A stretch of 64,000 nucleotides of DNA from Dysosmobacter sp. (GCA_026169195.1 JAPFEH010000051.1:25836-89835), one strand, 5' to 3'; counted from the first letter of the stretch, positions 1-8,061 are shown. Numbers and translations: made by a program. The notes: generated from the sequence alone by a model not told the origin.

Positions 1-360
1 GGCATAAATGGTGGCCATGCCGAAAAAGGCGATGACCCACATCCAGAAAATCGCACCGGGACCGCCTGCCAGAATGGCGCCGGAGCCGCCGACAATATTG
101 CCGGTGCCTACCTGCGCGGCAATGGCGGTTGCCAGCGCCTGAAAGGAGCTCATGCCATGCTCGTGCTTCCCGCCCCGCAGAGACAGGTTGCCGAACACCT
201 TGCGCATTCCCTCGCCGAAGCAGCGGACCTGAACGAACCGGGTCTTGATGGAATACCAGAGACCCACGCCCACCAGCAGGAACACCAGAATGTAATTGGA
301 TAGATACGTGTTGATTTTTACCACGATGTCGAGCAGCGTGGCTTCTACGGATGCGAACAT
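1..360 (-). CDS. Sodium:alanine/glycine symporter (AGCS family), 5' part only
   Basis: This is the first 120 residues of an integral membrane amino-acid symporter; the rest lies beyond the left edge of the window. The family couples sodium entry to uptake of alanine or glycine across the cytoplasmic membrane. The visible part has an opening membrane helix at about residues 15-40 and the family-typical stretch FQALATAIAAQVGTGNIVGG at about residues 73-92, followed by a second helix. The ATG at 358-360 follows a GGAGGG ribosome binding site. Upstream lie a tandem glycine riboswitch and a near-consensus promoter, which strongly suggests that glycine is a substrate and the regulating ligand. The riboswitch context is seen; the exact substrate is inferred. 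Confidence 0.93.
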   Translation of the reverse strand, partial: MFASVEATLLDIVVKINTYLSNYILVFLLVGVGLWYSIKTRFVQVRCFGEGMRKVFGNLSLRGGKHEHGMSSFQALATAIAAQVGTGNIVGGSGAILAGGPGAIFWMWVIAFFGMATIYA

Positions 361-388
361 AGCTTCTTCCCTCCAAAAAAATAAACGG

Positions 389-410
389 ACCAGCTGGATT
401 TCCAGCTGCC
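389..410 (-). promoter_or_regulatory. Expression-platform hairpin of the glycine riboswitch
   Basis: A perfect inverted repeat (CAGCTGGA facing TCCAGCTG, 391-408) sits between the second aptamer and the symporter start. It is followed on the minus strand by GTCCGTTTATTTTTTTGG, so it could act as an intrinsic terminator or as a switch element that competes with the aptamer. Whether glycine turns expression on or off cannot be read from the sequence. Confidence 0.5.
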
Positions 411-429
411 CCGAACAAGAAAGCACAGA

Positions 430-632
430 ATCGCGCAGACGGTACCCGTCTACGTCATTCCACTCTGTCCTTTTACCTGAGAGATTCAGCAGTTTCCCGC
501 CTTGCACCTTCGGTCCCCGTTGCCGGGCTTCTCCAGAGCCACATCCATTTCTAGTCCCCGCCCGTATTCGGGCGCCTGAGAGTTTCACTCCTTCGGCAGG
601 CTTGCGCCATTCCCCTAGAAACTTCGTTTGCC
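430..632 (-). ncRNA. Tandem glycine riboswitch
   Basis: Read on the minus strand, two glycine aptamers follow each other. The first has the core GCCGAAGGAGTGAAACTCTC with CAGGCGCC at about 570-602, and ends in CTCTGGAGAA near 531-540. The second has GGGGACCGAAGGTGCAAGGC at about 500-519 and CTCAGGTAAAAGGACAGAGT at about 463-484. These are the hallmark conserved blocks of gcvT-type glycine riboswitches. The RNA lies in the 5' leader of the AGCS symporter. Boundaries are approximate. Confidence 0.93.
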
Positions 633-651
633 GTTTTTTGATTGTAGCCTT

Positions 652-680
652 ACTATACTATGTCCGCCACTGGTTGTCAA
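652..680 (-). promoter_or_regulatory. Sigma-A promoter of the riboswitch/symporter transcript
   Basis: The minus strand has a perfect -35 box TTGACA (675-680), a 17-base spacer and the -10 box TATAGT (652-657). This would start transcription just upstream of the first glycine aptamer. Confidence 0.85.
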
Positions 681-779
681 CTGTGTTTTTCCATAAAACA
701 TCCGGCTGCCGGCAGCGCACTCACTTTCATTATGGACAAACCGCCCCTTGCGGCGGGCGCGGCAGACAGCGCCCTGTTT

Positions 780-812
780 GATGAGGCCCTCCGCACGGCG
801 GAGAGCCTCATC
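780..812 (-). terminator. Hairpin downstream of the MgtC gene pair
   Basis: The inverted repeat GATGAGGC/GCCTCATC with an inner CTCCGC/GCGGAG stem lies 40 bases after the stop of the last MgtC-family gene. There is no good T-run on the minus strand, so it is only a probable terminator. It also separates this unit from the symporter promoter. Confidence 0.4.
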
Positions 813-852
813 CTGTTTGCAAGCACCCATACAGGCGGCCCCGCCGGATGCG

Positions 853-1545
853 TCACAGCTCTTCCACAGCCGCCACACCCTCTACGCGGTGAATGCCTTC
901 CAGCAGTGTTTCGATCCTGCATTTTTTGTTGAGCCGCAGGGAGAAAATGGCACAGGCATTATGATGCTCGCTGCCTACCGCCCGTGTGATCTCCATGTTC
1001 AAAACCTTGACATTTTTCTCCCGATACAGCTTCAGCACCTGCTCCAGACACGTCCGGTCCGTGTACTCCATGTACAGATTGATCTCCGGTGCATTTTCCA
1101 GAATCCGGTATTCCAGCTTGGAAAACAATTCCTCTGCCACCACAACCAGAAACGTCGCAAAGATCGCCCCTTCATAAAAGCCGCCGCCAACAGCCAGACC
1201 GATGATCGCGGATGCCCACAGGCCGGCCGCCGTGGTCAGCCCCTTTACCCGCTGGCGGCGCGTCACGATGATGGTACCGGCGCCGATAAAGCCCACACCG
1301 GCCACGACCTGCGCCCCCAAACGGGCCATATCCGTATAATAATGCAGCTCCAGATACAAAAACTGACTGGTGAGCGTCGTCATTGCCGCGCCCAGACAGA
1401 TCAGAATATGCGTGCGGAATCCGGCAGGACGCCGCTTGTACTCCCGCTCGATGCCGATGATGCCGCCGCAAAGAACCGCCAGAAACATCCGGACCGTCAC
1501 GGACAGCAGGCTGACGTCCCGCAGCCCGTCAAATATGGATAGCAT
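853..1545 (-). CDS. MgtC/SapB family membrane protein (second of a tandem pair)
   Basis: This 230-residue inner-membrane protein belongs to the MgtC/SapB family, whose members are linked to growth at low magnesium and to envelope or ATP-synthase homeostasis; the activity here is not known. The N-terminal membrane domain carries the family motifs GIIGIEREYKRRPAGFRTH (about 28-46), GVGFIGAGTI (about 83-92) and VKGLTTAAGLWASA (about 99-112). A soluble ACT-like C-terminal domain covers about 150-230. A GAGGAGGG ribosome binding site precedes the ATG at 1543-1545. Only 11 bases separate it from the upstream paralogue, so the two genes are surely cotranscribed. Confidence 0.93.
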   Translation of the reverse strand: MLSIFDGLRDVSLLSVTVRMFLAVLCGGIIGIEREYKRRPAGFRTHILICLGAAMTTLTSQFLYLELHYYTDMARLGAQVVAGVGFIGAGTIIVTRRQRVKGLTTAAGLWASAIIGLAVGGGFYEGAIFATFLVVVAEELFSKLEYRILENAPEINLYMEYTDRTCLEQVLKLYREKNVKVLNMEITRAVGSEHHNACAIFSLRLNKKCRIETLLEGIHRVEGVAAVEEL

Positions 1546-1556
1546 AGCGTCCCTCC

Positions 1557-2279
1557 TCAGATCTCGTCAATGGTGCGGACGCTTTCCAGCTCGGAAATCG
1601 CCGCCAGCACATGGGTATGGGGCTGCTTTGTGTTCAGACGGATGGAAAAAACCGCACTGGGATAGCGCTGTGTCTCCTCCCGCCCGCGCTCAATGTCCAC
1701 CTCGTAGATATTCACATCCAGCGTCTTGATGCGGCCAATGATATCGCCCAGATCGTCCAAAGAAGAAAACTCCACGTATACATTCATATTGCGGGCGTTT
1801 TCAATGATAAAGTTTTCCAGATACGGCAGCAGCCGGATCGACAGAAAAATCAGCACGAACGCCAGAATCACGCACTCATAAAACCCCGCGCCGATGGCAA
1901 GGCCCATGCAGGCAGACGCCCACAAGCCCGCCGCCGTGGTAAGCCCTTTTACCTCCTGCCGTCCTGTAACGATGATGGTTCCGGCACCGAGAAAGCCGAT
2001 GCCGTTGATGACCTGCGCGCCAAAACGGGCTGCATCCGTGCGGATCCCCACCACACCGGCAGTCTGCGCCCACGGGCCTTCCAGCATCAAAATCTCGTAT
2101 TGGCTCAGCAGCATAGTCAGCGCCGCCCCTAGACATACCAGCATATAGGTGCGGAAACCCGCCGCGCGGCGCTTTTTCCCCCGTTCCAACCCGATCAGAC
2201 CGCCAAAGGCCATAGCCGCCGTCAGCCGCAGCATCACGGACCAGATATTCAATTCCCGCAAATAATCCAGCCACTCCAC
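1557..2279 (-). CDS. MgtC/SapB family membrane protein (first of a tandem pair)
   Basis: This 240-residue MgtC/SapB homologue has the same arrangement as the gene downstream: a membrane domain with GLIGLERGKKRRAAGFRTYM (about 29-48), GIGFLGAGTIIV and VKGLTTAAGLWASA, then a soluble C-terminal domain ending in a beta-rich stretch. I chose the GTG at 2277-2279 because GGGAGG lies nine bases upstream; a longer frame to 2354 has no such site. Both paralogues keep the conserved membrane motifs but differ in their C-terminal domains, suggesting different ligands or partners. Function beyond the family level is unknown. Confidence 0.9.
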   Translation of the reverse strand: MEWLDYLRELNIWSVMLRLTAAMAFGGLIGLERGKKRRAAGFRTYMLVCLGAALTMLLSQYEILMLEGPWAQTAGVVGIRTDAARFGAQVINGIGFLGAGTIIVTGRQEVKGLTTAAGLWASACMGLAIGAGFYECVILAFVLIFLSIRLLPYLENFIIENARNMNVYVEFSSLDDLGDIIGRIKTLDVNIYEVDIERGREETQRYPSAVFSIRLNTKQPHTHVLAAISELESVRTIDEI

Positions 2280-2460
2280 GCAGGCAATCCTCCCAATAGA
2301 AATTTGAAAGGAAGAACCGGCATTTCGCCACTTCTTCCTCGTTTCACACCGCACAGATCCGGCAGCTGATCCGGTCCTGCGGCATATCCATGTTGGTGTG
2401 TGCGCTCACTTTTATTGATCGAGCGTACCATCCCTATGTAACTTTGTCAATCTTTTTCTA
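2280..2460 (-). promoter_or_regulatory. Long 5' leader of the mgtC pair, unassigned
   Basis: About 170 bases lie between a possible -35 box TTGACA (2446-2451) and the GTG start. The leader can form a hairpin with stem parts CCGCA/TGCGG and CCGG/CCGG at roughly 2343-2380 on the minus strand. MgtC genes are often controlled by leader RNAs, but I could not match this one to an M-box or any other class I know. The -10 box is poor. Confidence 0.35.
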
Positions 2461-2556
2461 TTTCCCCTCCAATAATTTGGATACTTCAACAAAAGCTTTC
2501 GTCCCTTTTTGTATTTTACATCTGGCAAAAGCTGTAATTTTTACATTTTCTGAAAC

Positions 2557-2588
2557 ACAGCCCCCGGACGCTGCCGTCCGGGGGCTGT
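2557..2588 (-). terminator. Strong GC-rich terminator hairpin after the YhaM-family gene
   Basis: A 14-base-pair perfect inverted repeat (ACAGCCCCCGGACG facing CGTCCGGGGGCTGT) lies 86 bases after the stop of the gene at 2675. On the minus strand it is followed by GTTTCAG, so the T-run is weak. Together with the leader at 2280-2460 this accounts for the gene-free stretch 2280-2674; nothing else is apparent there. Confidence 0.6.
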
Positions 2589-2674
2589 ACACTTCAGCCG
2601 TTTCCATCTGATTTCCGCGCAAATGCATGAACCGTCCCAGCCCCGACGCAGTCGGCGTTGTCAAGGCCATGTCC

Positions 2675-3952
2675 TCACCTGCCCACCATGATATCCAGAA
2701 TCTCCTGATCCGTGGACCGCATTCCAAGACGGGCCAGCCGCCCCACATTGTCAATGGTGTTTTCCACGCCCTTCTGGATGATGCCCTCTCCGTCCACGAA
2801 CTGGTGGCCGCCGTTGACATACATATGATAGCCCATCAGTCCCGCATCCACCGCCGAGGCGATTTTGGCCGCGCAGGAGGGCTTTGCCCCGTCGCAGATC
2901 ATTCCTGAGCAGATCGCCAGCGTGTTGGCAATGGTATGGGCGATCACCTCATAGCGTCCGCCTTTCAAATACGCGATCCCTGCCGCCGCGCCGCAGCCGG
3001 CGCTGACCGCACCGCAGAAGGCGGACAAGCGTCCGATGCCGGTCTTTTGATGAATGGTCACCAGATCCGCCACAGCCAGCGCCCGATACAGCTCTTCCCG
3101 TCCGGCGTTCAGCTCCTTTGCATATTCAATGACCGGAAGCGATGCGGTCATCCCCTGATTGCCGCTGCCGGAGACGATCACCACCGGCAGCTCGCAGCCG
3201 CTCATGCGGGCGTCGGAGCCTGCCGCGGCGGCGGCTTTTGCCCGCACCGCCACGTCGTCTCCATACAGACTCCGCAGGGTCTTTCCGACCTCTGCGCCCC
3301 AGCCCCCCTGCATGCCGGCTTCGGAAATCGCGGTATTGTATGCCACCTGCCGCTCCAGAAGCTCCGCCACATCGGCGGTCTCCAGACAATCCGCAAACGC
3401 CACGATCTCCTCCACGCTCAAAACAGAGCGGTCCGTCTGCTGCTCGCCGCCGTCTGTCTGGCTTTCCGCCTGATGCAGTATCGCGTCGTCCCTCTGTACC
3501 AGAACGATGTTGGTGTGGTAATCCACGATCTCGCAGCAGGCTGTGTGTCCTGCCGCCGTCACCGTCACACGGATGAAGAACACGCGGTCCCCCTGCGCGG
3601 GGACCACCTCGATGGCGCAGCGCTTCAAAAGCGCTTCCATGGCCTTGATCTCCTCCGCCGTCACCTGCGAAAGAACCTCCAGCCCCAGTTCCGGGCGGCC
3701 GGCTGCCATTCCCGCCGCAGCAGAGGCCTCGATTCCCTTCAAGCCTCCTGTGTTGGGTACTGTCACGGCCTTGACATTTTTGATGATGTTCCCGCTGACC
3801 TCCACCCGGCACTGCTCCGGTTCGGCTCCCAGCGCCTTTTGTGCGCAGGCCGCCGCCAGCGCAATGGCGATCGGCTCCGTGCATCCCATGGCAGGGATCA
3901 GCTCCTCTTCCAAAATCTTCACATATTCCTGATAATGACATGTCCGTTCCAT
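2675..3952 (-). CDS. UPF0597/YhaM family protein (L-cysteine desulfidase / L-serine ammonia-lyase-like)
   Basis: This 425-residue cytoplasmic protein matches the YhaM/CdsB family, which degrades L-cysteine to pyruvate, ammonia and sulfide and is related to the alpha part of iron-sulfur L-serine dehydratase. Visible signatures are MGCTEPIAIALAAA near residue 22, a central SGSGNQGM, and MICDGAKPSCAAKIA near the C-terminus; their cysteines are the expected cluster ligands. The ATG at 3950-3952 was chosen because AGGAGG lies eight bases upstream. The gene has its own terminator, so it looks monocistronic. Cysteine as substrate is family knowledge, not shown by the sequence. Confidence 0.88.
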   Translation of the reverse strand: MERTCHYQEYVKILEEELIPAMGCTEPIAIALAAACAQKALGAEPEQCRVEVSGNIIKNVKAVTVPNTGGLKGIEASAAAGMAAGRPELGLEVLSQVTAEEIKAMEALLKRCAIEVVPAQGDRVFFIRVTVTAAGHTACCEIVDYHTNIVLVQRDDAILHQAESQTDGGEQQTDRSVLSVEEIVAFADCLETADVAELLERQVAYNTAISEAGMQGGWGAEVGKTLRSLYGDDVAVRAKAAAAAGSDARMSGCELPVVIVSGSGNQGMTASLPVIEYAKELNAGREELYRALAVADLVTIHQKTGIGRLSAFCGAVSAGCGAAAGIAYLKGGRYEVIAHTIANTLAICSGMICDGAKPSCAAKIASAVDAGLMGYHMYVNGGHQFVDGEGIIQKGVENTIDNVGRLARLGMRSTDQEILDIMVGR

Positions 3953-3984
3953 AGGCGGCGCCTCCTTTTCTTTCCTTTGATTAT

Positions 3985-4020
3985 ACAAAAAAGCCGGACC
4001 GGAAACAAGTCCGGACCGGC
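3985..4020 (-). terminator. Intrinsic terminator after the ZIP transporter gene
   Basis: A hairpin built from CCGGAC/GTCCGG with flanking GCCGG-type sequence (3993-4020) is followed on the minus strand by TTTTTTG. It lies 50 bases past the ZIP stop codon. Confidence 0.7.
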
Positions 4021-4070
4021 GCAGAACAGCAAATCCCGTGTTCTTCTTTTCATGTTCATAACAGTGCAGG

Positions 4071-4859
4071 TCAGCTCAGCAGCACGTCCAGCAGCATCAT
4101 CACCAGAAACCCCGCCATCACACTGGCTGTCCCCGCGTGGGAATGTTCCCCCAGCTGTGCCTCCGGAATCAGTTCCTCCACCACCACATAGATCATGGCT
4201 CCGGCGGCGAAGGCCAGCACCCACGGCATGATGCCGGCAATGCTGCCGGCCGCCAATACGGTCAGCAAGCCAAACACCGGCTCCACCACGCCGCTGGCAG
4301 CGCCGCAGAGAAACGCCTTTGTTCGGGACACGCCCTGCGAACGCATGGGCAGCGACACAGCCGCTCCCTCCGGAAAATTCTGCAATCCCATGCCCAGAGC
4401 CAGCGCCACAGCCCCCGCCAAAGCGCCGCCCTCACCGGCGGCTGCCGAAAAGCTCAGTCCCACCGCCATTCCCTCCGGAATGTTGTGCAGCGTCACAGCC
4501 AGCACCACCATCGTTGTGCGCTTCCAATGGGCAGGCAGGCCCTCCGCCTCGTCACTGCCAATATGAAGATGGGGCAGCAGGCGGTCCAGCAGCAGCAAAC
4601 ACAGTCCGCCCAGCAGAAAACCGCCGCCCACCGGCAGCGCCACTCCCTGACCGGCTGCCTCCGCCATCTCCATGGCGGGGATCAGCAGGGACCACACAGA
4701 AGCCGCCACCATGACTCCGGCGGCAAATCCCAGAAAGACCTTTTGCATCGTGCGGGACATTTCCCTGCGGAAAAAGAACACCATTCCCGCACCCAGCACG
4801 GTAGCGAGACAGGTAAACCCTGTGCCCACAGCCGCATACAGCAATTCCTGCCGGAGCAT
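4071..4859 (-). CDS. ZIP family metal transporter
   Basis: This 262-residue membrane protein is a ZIP (ZupT-like) transporter that would import zinc or other divalent metal ions. It has about eight membrane helices. The metal-binding helices carry HNIPEGMAVG (about 147-156) and the paired QNFPEGAAVSLP (about 184-195), plus EELIPE in the helix before the last. The loop after helix 3 is acidic and contains histidines (LLPHLHIGSDEAEG). Length is normal for the family. The ATG follows AGAAAGGGGT. Metal specificity cannot be read here. Confidence 0.92.
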   Translation of the reverse strand: MLRQELLYAAVGTGFTCLATVLGAGMVFFFRREMSRTMQKVFLGFAAGVMVAASVWSLLIPAMEMAEAAGQGVALPVGGGFLLGGLCLLLLDRLLPHLHIGSDEAEGLPAHWKRTTMVVLAVTLHNIPEGMAVGLSFSAAAGEGGALAGAVALALGMGLQNFPEGAAVSLPMRSQGVSRTKAFLCGAASGVVEPVFGLLTVLAAGSIAGIMPWVLAFAAGAMIYVVVEELIPEAQLGEHSHAGTASVMAGFLVMMLLDVLLS

Positions 4860-4890
4860 TTCCGCACCCCTTTCTGATTAAAAAAGCAAA

Positions 4891-5256
4891 TCACCGGAAC
4901 ACATTCCAGTAAAGCAGCAGTCCCGCCGGCAGCAGGATCTGCAAAAGCAGGATCGCCGGAATCCCGTAGCGAAAAGACTTGTGCAGCGTTTTGTGGCGCC
5001 ACACCCGCATTCCCAGCAGCGCGCCCGCGCTGCCACCCAGCGCCGCCAGCAAAAACAGCGTCTTTTCCGGCACCCGACGGGTCCCGTCATGCCTCTCCTT
5101 ATATTTTGCCTTCCATTTGTCCCATCCAAACACCAGAAAGGTCACCAGATTGATTGCCAGCAAATAAACCGCCAGCAGTCCCCACGGATTCCCGACCACG
5201 ACCCAAACCGTGTCAAACCGGGCCTCCGGCAGATAAGAAAACCGCTCCGCTTCCAT
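4891..5256 (-). CDS. DUF1294 family small membrane protein
   Basis: This 121-residue protein fits the DUF1294 family: a first membrane helix at about 22-42, then GWDKWKAKYK, the conserved RRVPEKTLFLLAALGGSAGA and RVWRHKTLHKSF, then a last membrane helix. The function of the family is unknown. The ATG at 5254-5256 follows GGGGAGAG; a longer frame to 5292 has no ribosome binding site. It lies 31 bases upstream of the ZIP gene and probably shares its transcript. Confidence 0.85.
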   Translation of the reverse strand: MEAERFSYLPEARFDTVWVVVGNPWGLLAVYLLAINLVTFLVFGWDKWKAKYKERHDGTRRVPEKTLFLLAALGGSAGALLGMRVWRHKTLHKSFRYGIPAILLLQILLPAGLLLYWNVFR

Positions 5257-5293
5257 ACTTCTCTCCCCGCGCCCGAAGACGCTCAAAAACAAG

Positions 5294-5318
5294 ACTGACC
5301 GGATCCTCTCCGGTCAGT
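5294..5318 (-). terminator. Terminator of the psuK-ygjV-psuG operon
   Basis: The repeat ACTGACCGGA/TCCGGTCAGT forms a compact hairpin 18 bases after the psuG stop and is followed on the minus strand by CTTGTTTTTG. Confidence 0.75.
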
Positions 5319-5335
5319 CCAGTTTATCAAAAAAT

Positions 5336-6259
5336 TCAAGCCTTGGCAAGCGCAGCCAGCTCCACGGCAGTCCGGGCCGCGACGCGGGCATTGTTGAACA
5401 CCAGCTGGATATTGGAATCCAGAGAATCCCCGCCGGTCAGATCCTTCACCCGTGCCAGCAGGAAGGGCGTGGTGGCCTTGCCATGGATCCCCTGTGCGCG
5501 GCTCTCCGCAATGGCCTGATCGATGGCCTGATTGATTACATCGGCGTCCATGGAGTACTCCTCCGGAATGGGGTTGGTCACCAGCATGCCGCCCTTGAGC
5601 CCCATCTCCCGCTGGGCATGGAATGCCGCCGCCAGCTGGGCAGGGGTGTCGATCCGGTAATCCACGCCGAAGCCGGACTTGCGGGTATAGAACGCAGGCA
5701 GCTCATCGGTGCCGTAGCCGATCACGGGCACCCCCTTGGTCTCCAGATACTCCAGCGTAAGCCCCAGATCCAGAATCGACTTGGCGCCGGCGCAGACCAC
5801 CAGCACAGGCGTCTGACCCAATTCCTCCAGATCGGCGGAGATGTCCATGGTGGTCTCCGCTCCCCGATGAACACCGCCGATGCCGCCGGTGGCAAAGACG
5901 GAAATGCCGGCCATATGGGCGATCATCATGGTGGTGGTGACGGTGCAGGCGCCGTCCTCTCCCCGTGCCACCAGCACCGGCAGGTCCCGGCGGGAGGCCT
6001 TGGTGATCTCCACGCCCTTCTTGCCGAAATACTCGATCTCGTCCGCTGTCAGACCGGCTTTCAGACGGCCGCCGATGATGGCGATGGTGGCAGGCACCGC
6101 GCCGTTTTCGCGGATGACCGTTTCCACCGCCAGCGCCGTCTCCACATTCTGGGGATACGGCATGCCGTGGGAGATGATGGTGGATTCCAGCGCCACCACG
6201 GGGCGGCCCTCCGCCAGAGCCTGCGCGACTTCAGGGGCAATGTCCAGATAACGATTCAT
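5336..6259 (-). CDS. psuG: Pseudouridine-5'-phosphate glycosidase
   Basis: PsuG (307 residues) cleaves pseudouridine 5'-phosphate to uracil and ribose 5-phosphate in the cytoplasm. The whole family pattern is present: ALESTIISHGMPYPQN (about 23-38, with the conserved Glu25), TKASRRDLP, GGIGGVHRGAETTMDISADL, SGFGVDYRID and NPIPEE. Conserved Lys and Asp residues expected in the active site are in their usual segments. An AGGTATCCTG-type site precedes the ATG. It is the last gene of an operon that begins with the kinase psuK, which supplies its substrate, so together they salvage RNA-derived pseudouridine. Confidence 0.96.
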   Translation of the reverse strand: MNRYLDIAPEVAQALAEGRPVVALESTIISHGMPYPQNVETALAVETVIRENGAVPATIAIIGGRLKAGLTADEIEYFGKKGVEITKASRRDLPVLVARGEDGACTVTTTMMIAHMAGISVFATGGIGGVHRGAETTMDISADLEELGQTPVLVVCAGAKSILDLGLTLEYLETKGVPVIGYGTDELPAFYTRKSGFGVDYRIDTPAQLAAAFHAQREMGLKGGMLVTNPIPEEYSMDADVINQAIDQAIAESRAQGIHGKATTPFLLARVKDLTGGDSLDSNIQLVFNNARVAARTAVELAALAKA

Positions 6260-6274
6260 AACAGGATACCTCCA

Positions 6275-6802
6275 TTAAGATTTACAAACTTCTTTTCGAA
6301 TATCAAAGCGCCAGACAGCCAGCGCAAAGGACGCCAGTGCCGCCACCTCGATGGCCGCACAGGAATAGGAGCGGGCCATCAGATTATAAAGGAGCATCAG
6401 CGGGGAATTCAGCAAAAACAGCAGACGGGTCAGCCGCATATCATGAACCCACAACGCCACCGTGGTCAGCATCATGGCGCCACCCAGCAAAAGGCAGTAA
6501 GCCCCATCCCATGTCAGCAGGGGGGATACCCCGTAGCACACCAGAAAAAAGACGAGCCACAGGGGATTTTTTGCCCACGGGCGGTCATTGCAGGCACAGA
6601 CCGCTGCCCGCCCCAGCCCGATCAAATTGATGAGAACACCGGTCCACGCCCCCAGCAGCCCGTAATGGACAACCCACAGCACACAGCACAGCAACTGAAG
6701 GGACAGGATCTTTTTTCTGCTGCCGCTTTGCAGCGCCGTAATGGCAATCAGGGAACCTGCCAGCCCCAAAAGCTGGATCAGGAAGAAAGAAACGGATGTC
6801 AT
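6275..6802 (-). CDS. YgjV family inner membrane protein
   Basis: This 175-residue protein has about six membrane helices and matches the YgjV (Imp-YgjV) family: LLGLAGSLIAITALQSGSRK at 11-30, then LQLLCCVLWVVHYGLLGAWTG and NLIGLGRA. Its biochemical role is not established. It sits between psuK and psuG, 18 and 15 bases from its neighbours, with an AAAGGAG site six bases before the ATG. The placement suggests a role in pseudouridine or nucleoside handling, perhaps uptake, but that is inference. Confidence 0.82.
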   Translation of the reverse strand: MTSVSFFLIQLLGLAGSLIAITALQSGSRKKILSLQLLCCVLWVVHYGLLGAWTGVLINLIGLGRAAVCACNDRPWAKNPLWLVFFLVCYGVSPLLTWDGAYCLLLGGAMMLTTVALWVHDMRLTRLLFLLNSPLMLLYNLMARSYSCAAIEVAALASFALAVWRFDIRKEVCKS

Positions 6803-6820
6803 GGAACTCCTTTCCGCAGT

Positions 6821-7912
6821 TCAAAATTCAACGTGCCCGGCTGCCCGTTCCTGCAGGGCTTTGGCACTCATGGCAGGATTGATGGTCTCGTCTCCCTCCA
6901 TGGCGATGGCGGAGGCAGCCAGTCCCGCCCGCGCCGTGCCCTCCAGATCCGTGCCCTGCAGGTAGGCCCATGCAATGGCAGCCATGAACGCATCACCGCA
7001 GCCGGTGGTGTTTCGCATTTGGGCGGGAAGCACCGGCAGATGGACCGCGCCGCGGTGGTCGGCGGCAAAGACGCCGTCTCCTCCCAGCGAAATAAAGACC
7101 CGCCGCAGTCCGCTCTCCAGCAGCGCATCTGCCGCGGCCCGAAGGCTTTTTTCATCGCGGATCGGTACGCCGGAGAGCAGCTCCGCCTCCATGCGGTTGG
7201 GCTTTAGGGTATGGAACCTGCCCAAAACCGGACGCAGCTTGCCCGCCTTGGCAGTGGAAACCGGATCCGCAAACACAGGCACCGGACAGTTTTCCGCTAG
7301 CCAGATGATGCTCTCCTGTGGAATGTTGGTGTCGATCACCACCACCTGACTGGAAAAGAGCAGCTTCTGACGGGCTGCCAGAACCTGCGGCGTCAAGTGG
7401 TCATAAATCTCCATGTCGCTGAGAGCCAGCGCCATATCGCCCTTTTCATCATTGATGAACAGGTAGGTGGAGGTCCGCCCGCCTGAGATGATGGGGGATT
7501 GAGAAATGTCGATCCCCAGCTCCCCGCAGCTGGCTGCCAGCTTCTGCGCGTTCAAATCGTCTCCGAACACCGTCAGCATCCGCACGTCCATCCCCAGAAG
7601 CGCCATGTTGTGGGCAATGTTCCGCCCCACGCCTCCCAGCGACGTCCTGACCGTACCGGGGTTGGAGTCCTGCGCCACCAGAGGGCCTGCAGGCTGTCCG
7701 CCGATATCCACGTTGACGCCGCCCACCACCGTAACATAGGGGGCGGTGCGGACAATGTAGCCTTTGCCCGTGATATAGCCCTTCTTCATCAGATTGGAGA
7801 TGTGGACTGCCACCGAGGAGCGGGTGATCCCCGCCTTTTCTGCCAGTTCCTGCTGGGAGATCAGAGGATTTTCTTCGATCCAGTTCAGCAGCTGCCGTTC
7901 CCGCTGGGTCAT
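6821..7912 (-). CDS. psuK: Pseudouridine kinase (PfkB family) with N-terminal winged helix
   Basis: This 363-residue protein joins an N-terminal winged helix-turn-helix (about 1-55, RERQLLNWIEENPLISQQEL) to a PfkB ribokinase-type domain. The kinase part starts with VVGGVNVDIGGQP, has GGVGRNIAHNMALLG (PfkB signature 1 region) and ends with the catalytic NTTGCGDAFMAAIAWAYLQG (signature 2, with the base aspartate). In this family it phosphorylates pseudouridine to pseudouridine 5'-phosphate, the substrate of PsuG, whose gene is two genes downstream. The winged helix suggests that it also regulates its own operon. An AGAAAGGGG site precedes the ATG. Confidence 0.9.
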   Translation of the reverse strand: MTQRERQLLNWIEENPLISQQELAEKAGITRSSVAVHISNLMKKGYITGKGYIVRTAPYVTVVGGVNVDIGGQPAGPLVAQDSNPGTVRTSLGGVGRNIAHNMALLGMDVRMLTVFGDDLNAQKLAASCGELGIDISQSPIISGGRTSTYLFINDEKGDMALALSDMEIYDHLTPQVLAARQKLLFSSQVVVIDTNIPQESIIWLAENCPVPVFADPVSTAKAGKLRPVLGRFHTLKPNRMEAELLSGVPIRDEKSLRAAADALLESGLRRVFISLGGDGVFAADHRGAVHLPVLPAQMRNTTGCGDAFMAAIAWAYLQGTDLEGTARAGLAASAIAMEGDETINPAMSAKALQERAAGHVEF

Positions 7913-7965
7913 GCGCCTGCCCCTTTCTAAGCAAAAGTCTAGTTTTTATCGCAATGTTTATTTTT

Positions 7966-7993
7966 ATCATATTCATTTTTTTGAAAATGTCAA
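7966..7993 (-). promoter_or_regulatory. Promoter of the psuK operon
   Basis: TTGACA (7988-7993), a 16-base spacer and TATGAT (7966-7971) lie 54 bases before psuK. The AT-rich stretch around 7945-7985 is a likely place for the PsuK winged helix to bind, but no clear palindrome stands out. Confidence 0.75.
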
Positions 7994-8061
7994 TGGCTTT
8001 CTGCAAATTTTCCCCGTCCCTGCCGACTATCCCCCACCGGCGGCCATCGGCCGCACATCAC

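Noticed and set aside
2280..2460. M-box magnesium riboswitch upstream of the mgtC pair
   Set aside because: The conserved M-box blocks are not present in the leader, so I list it only as an unassigned leader.
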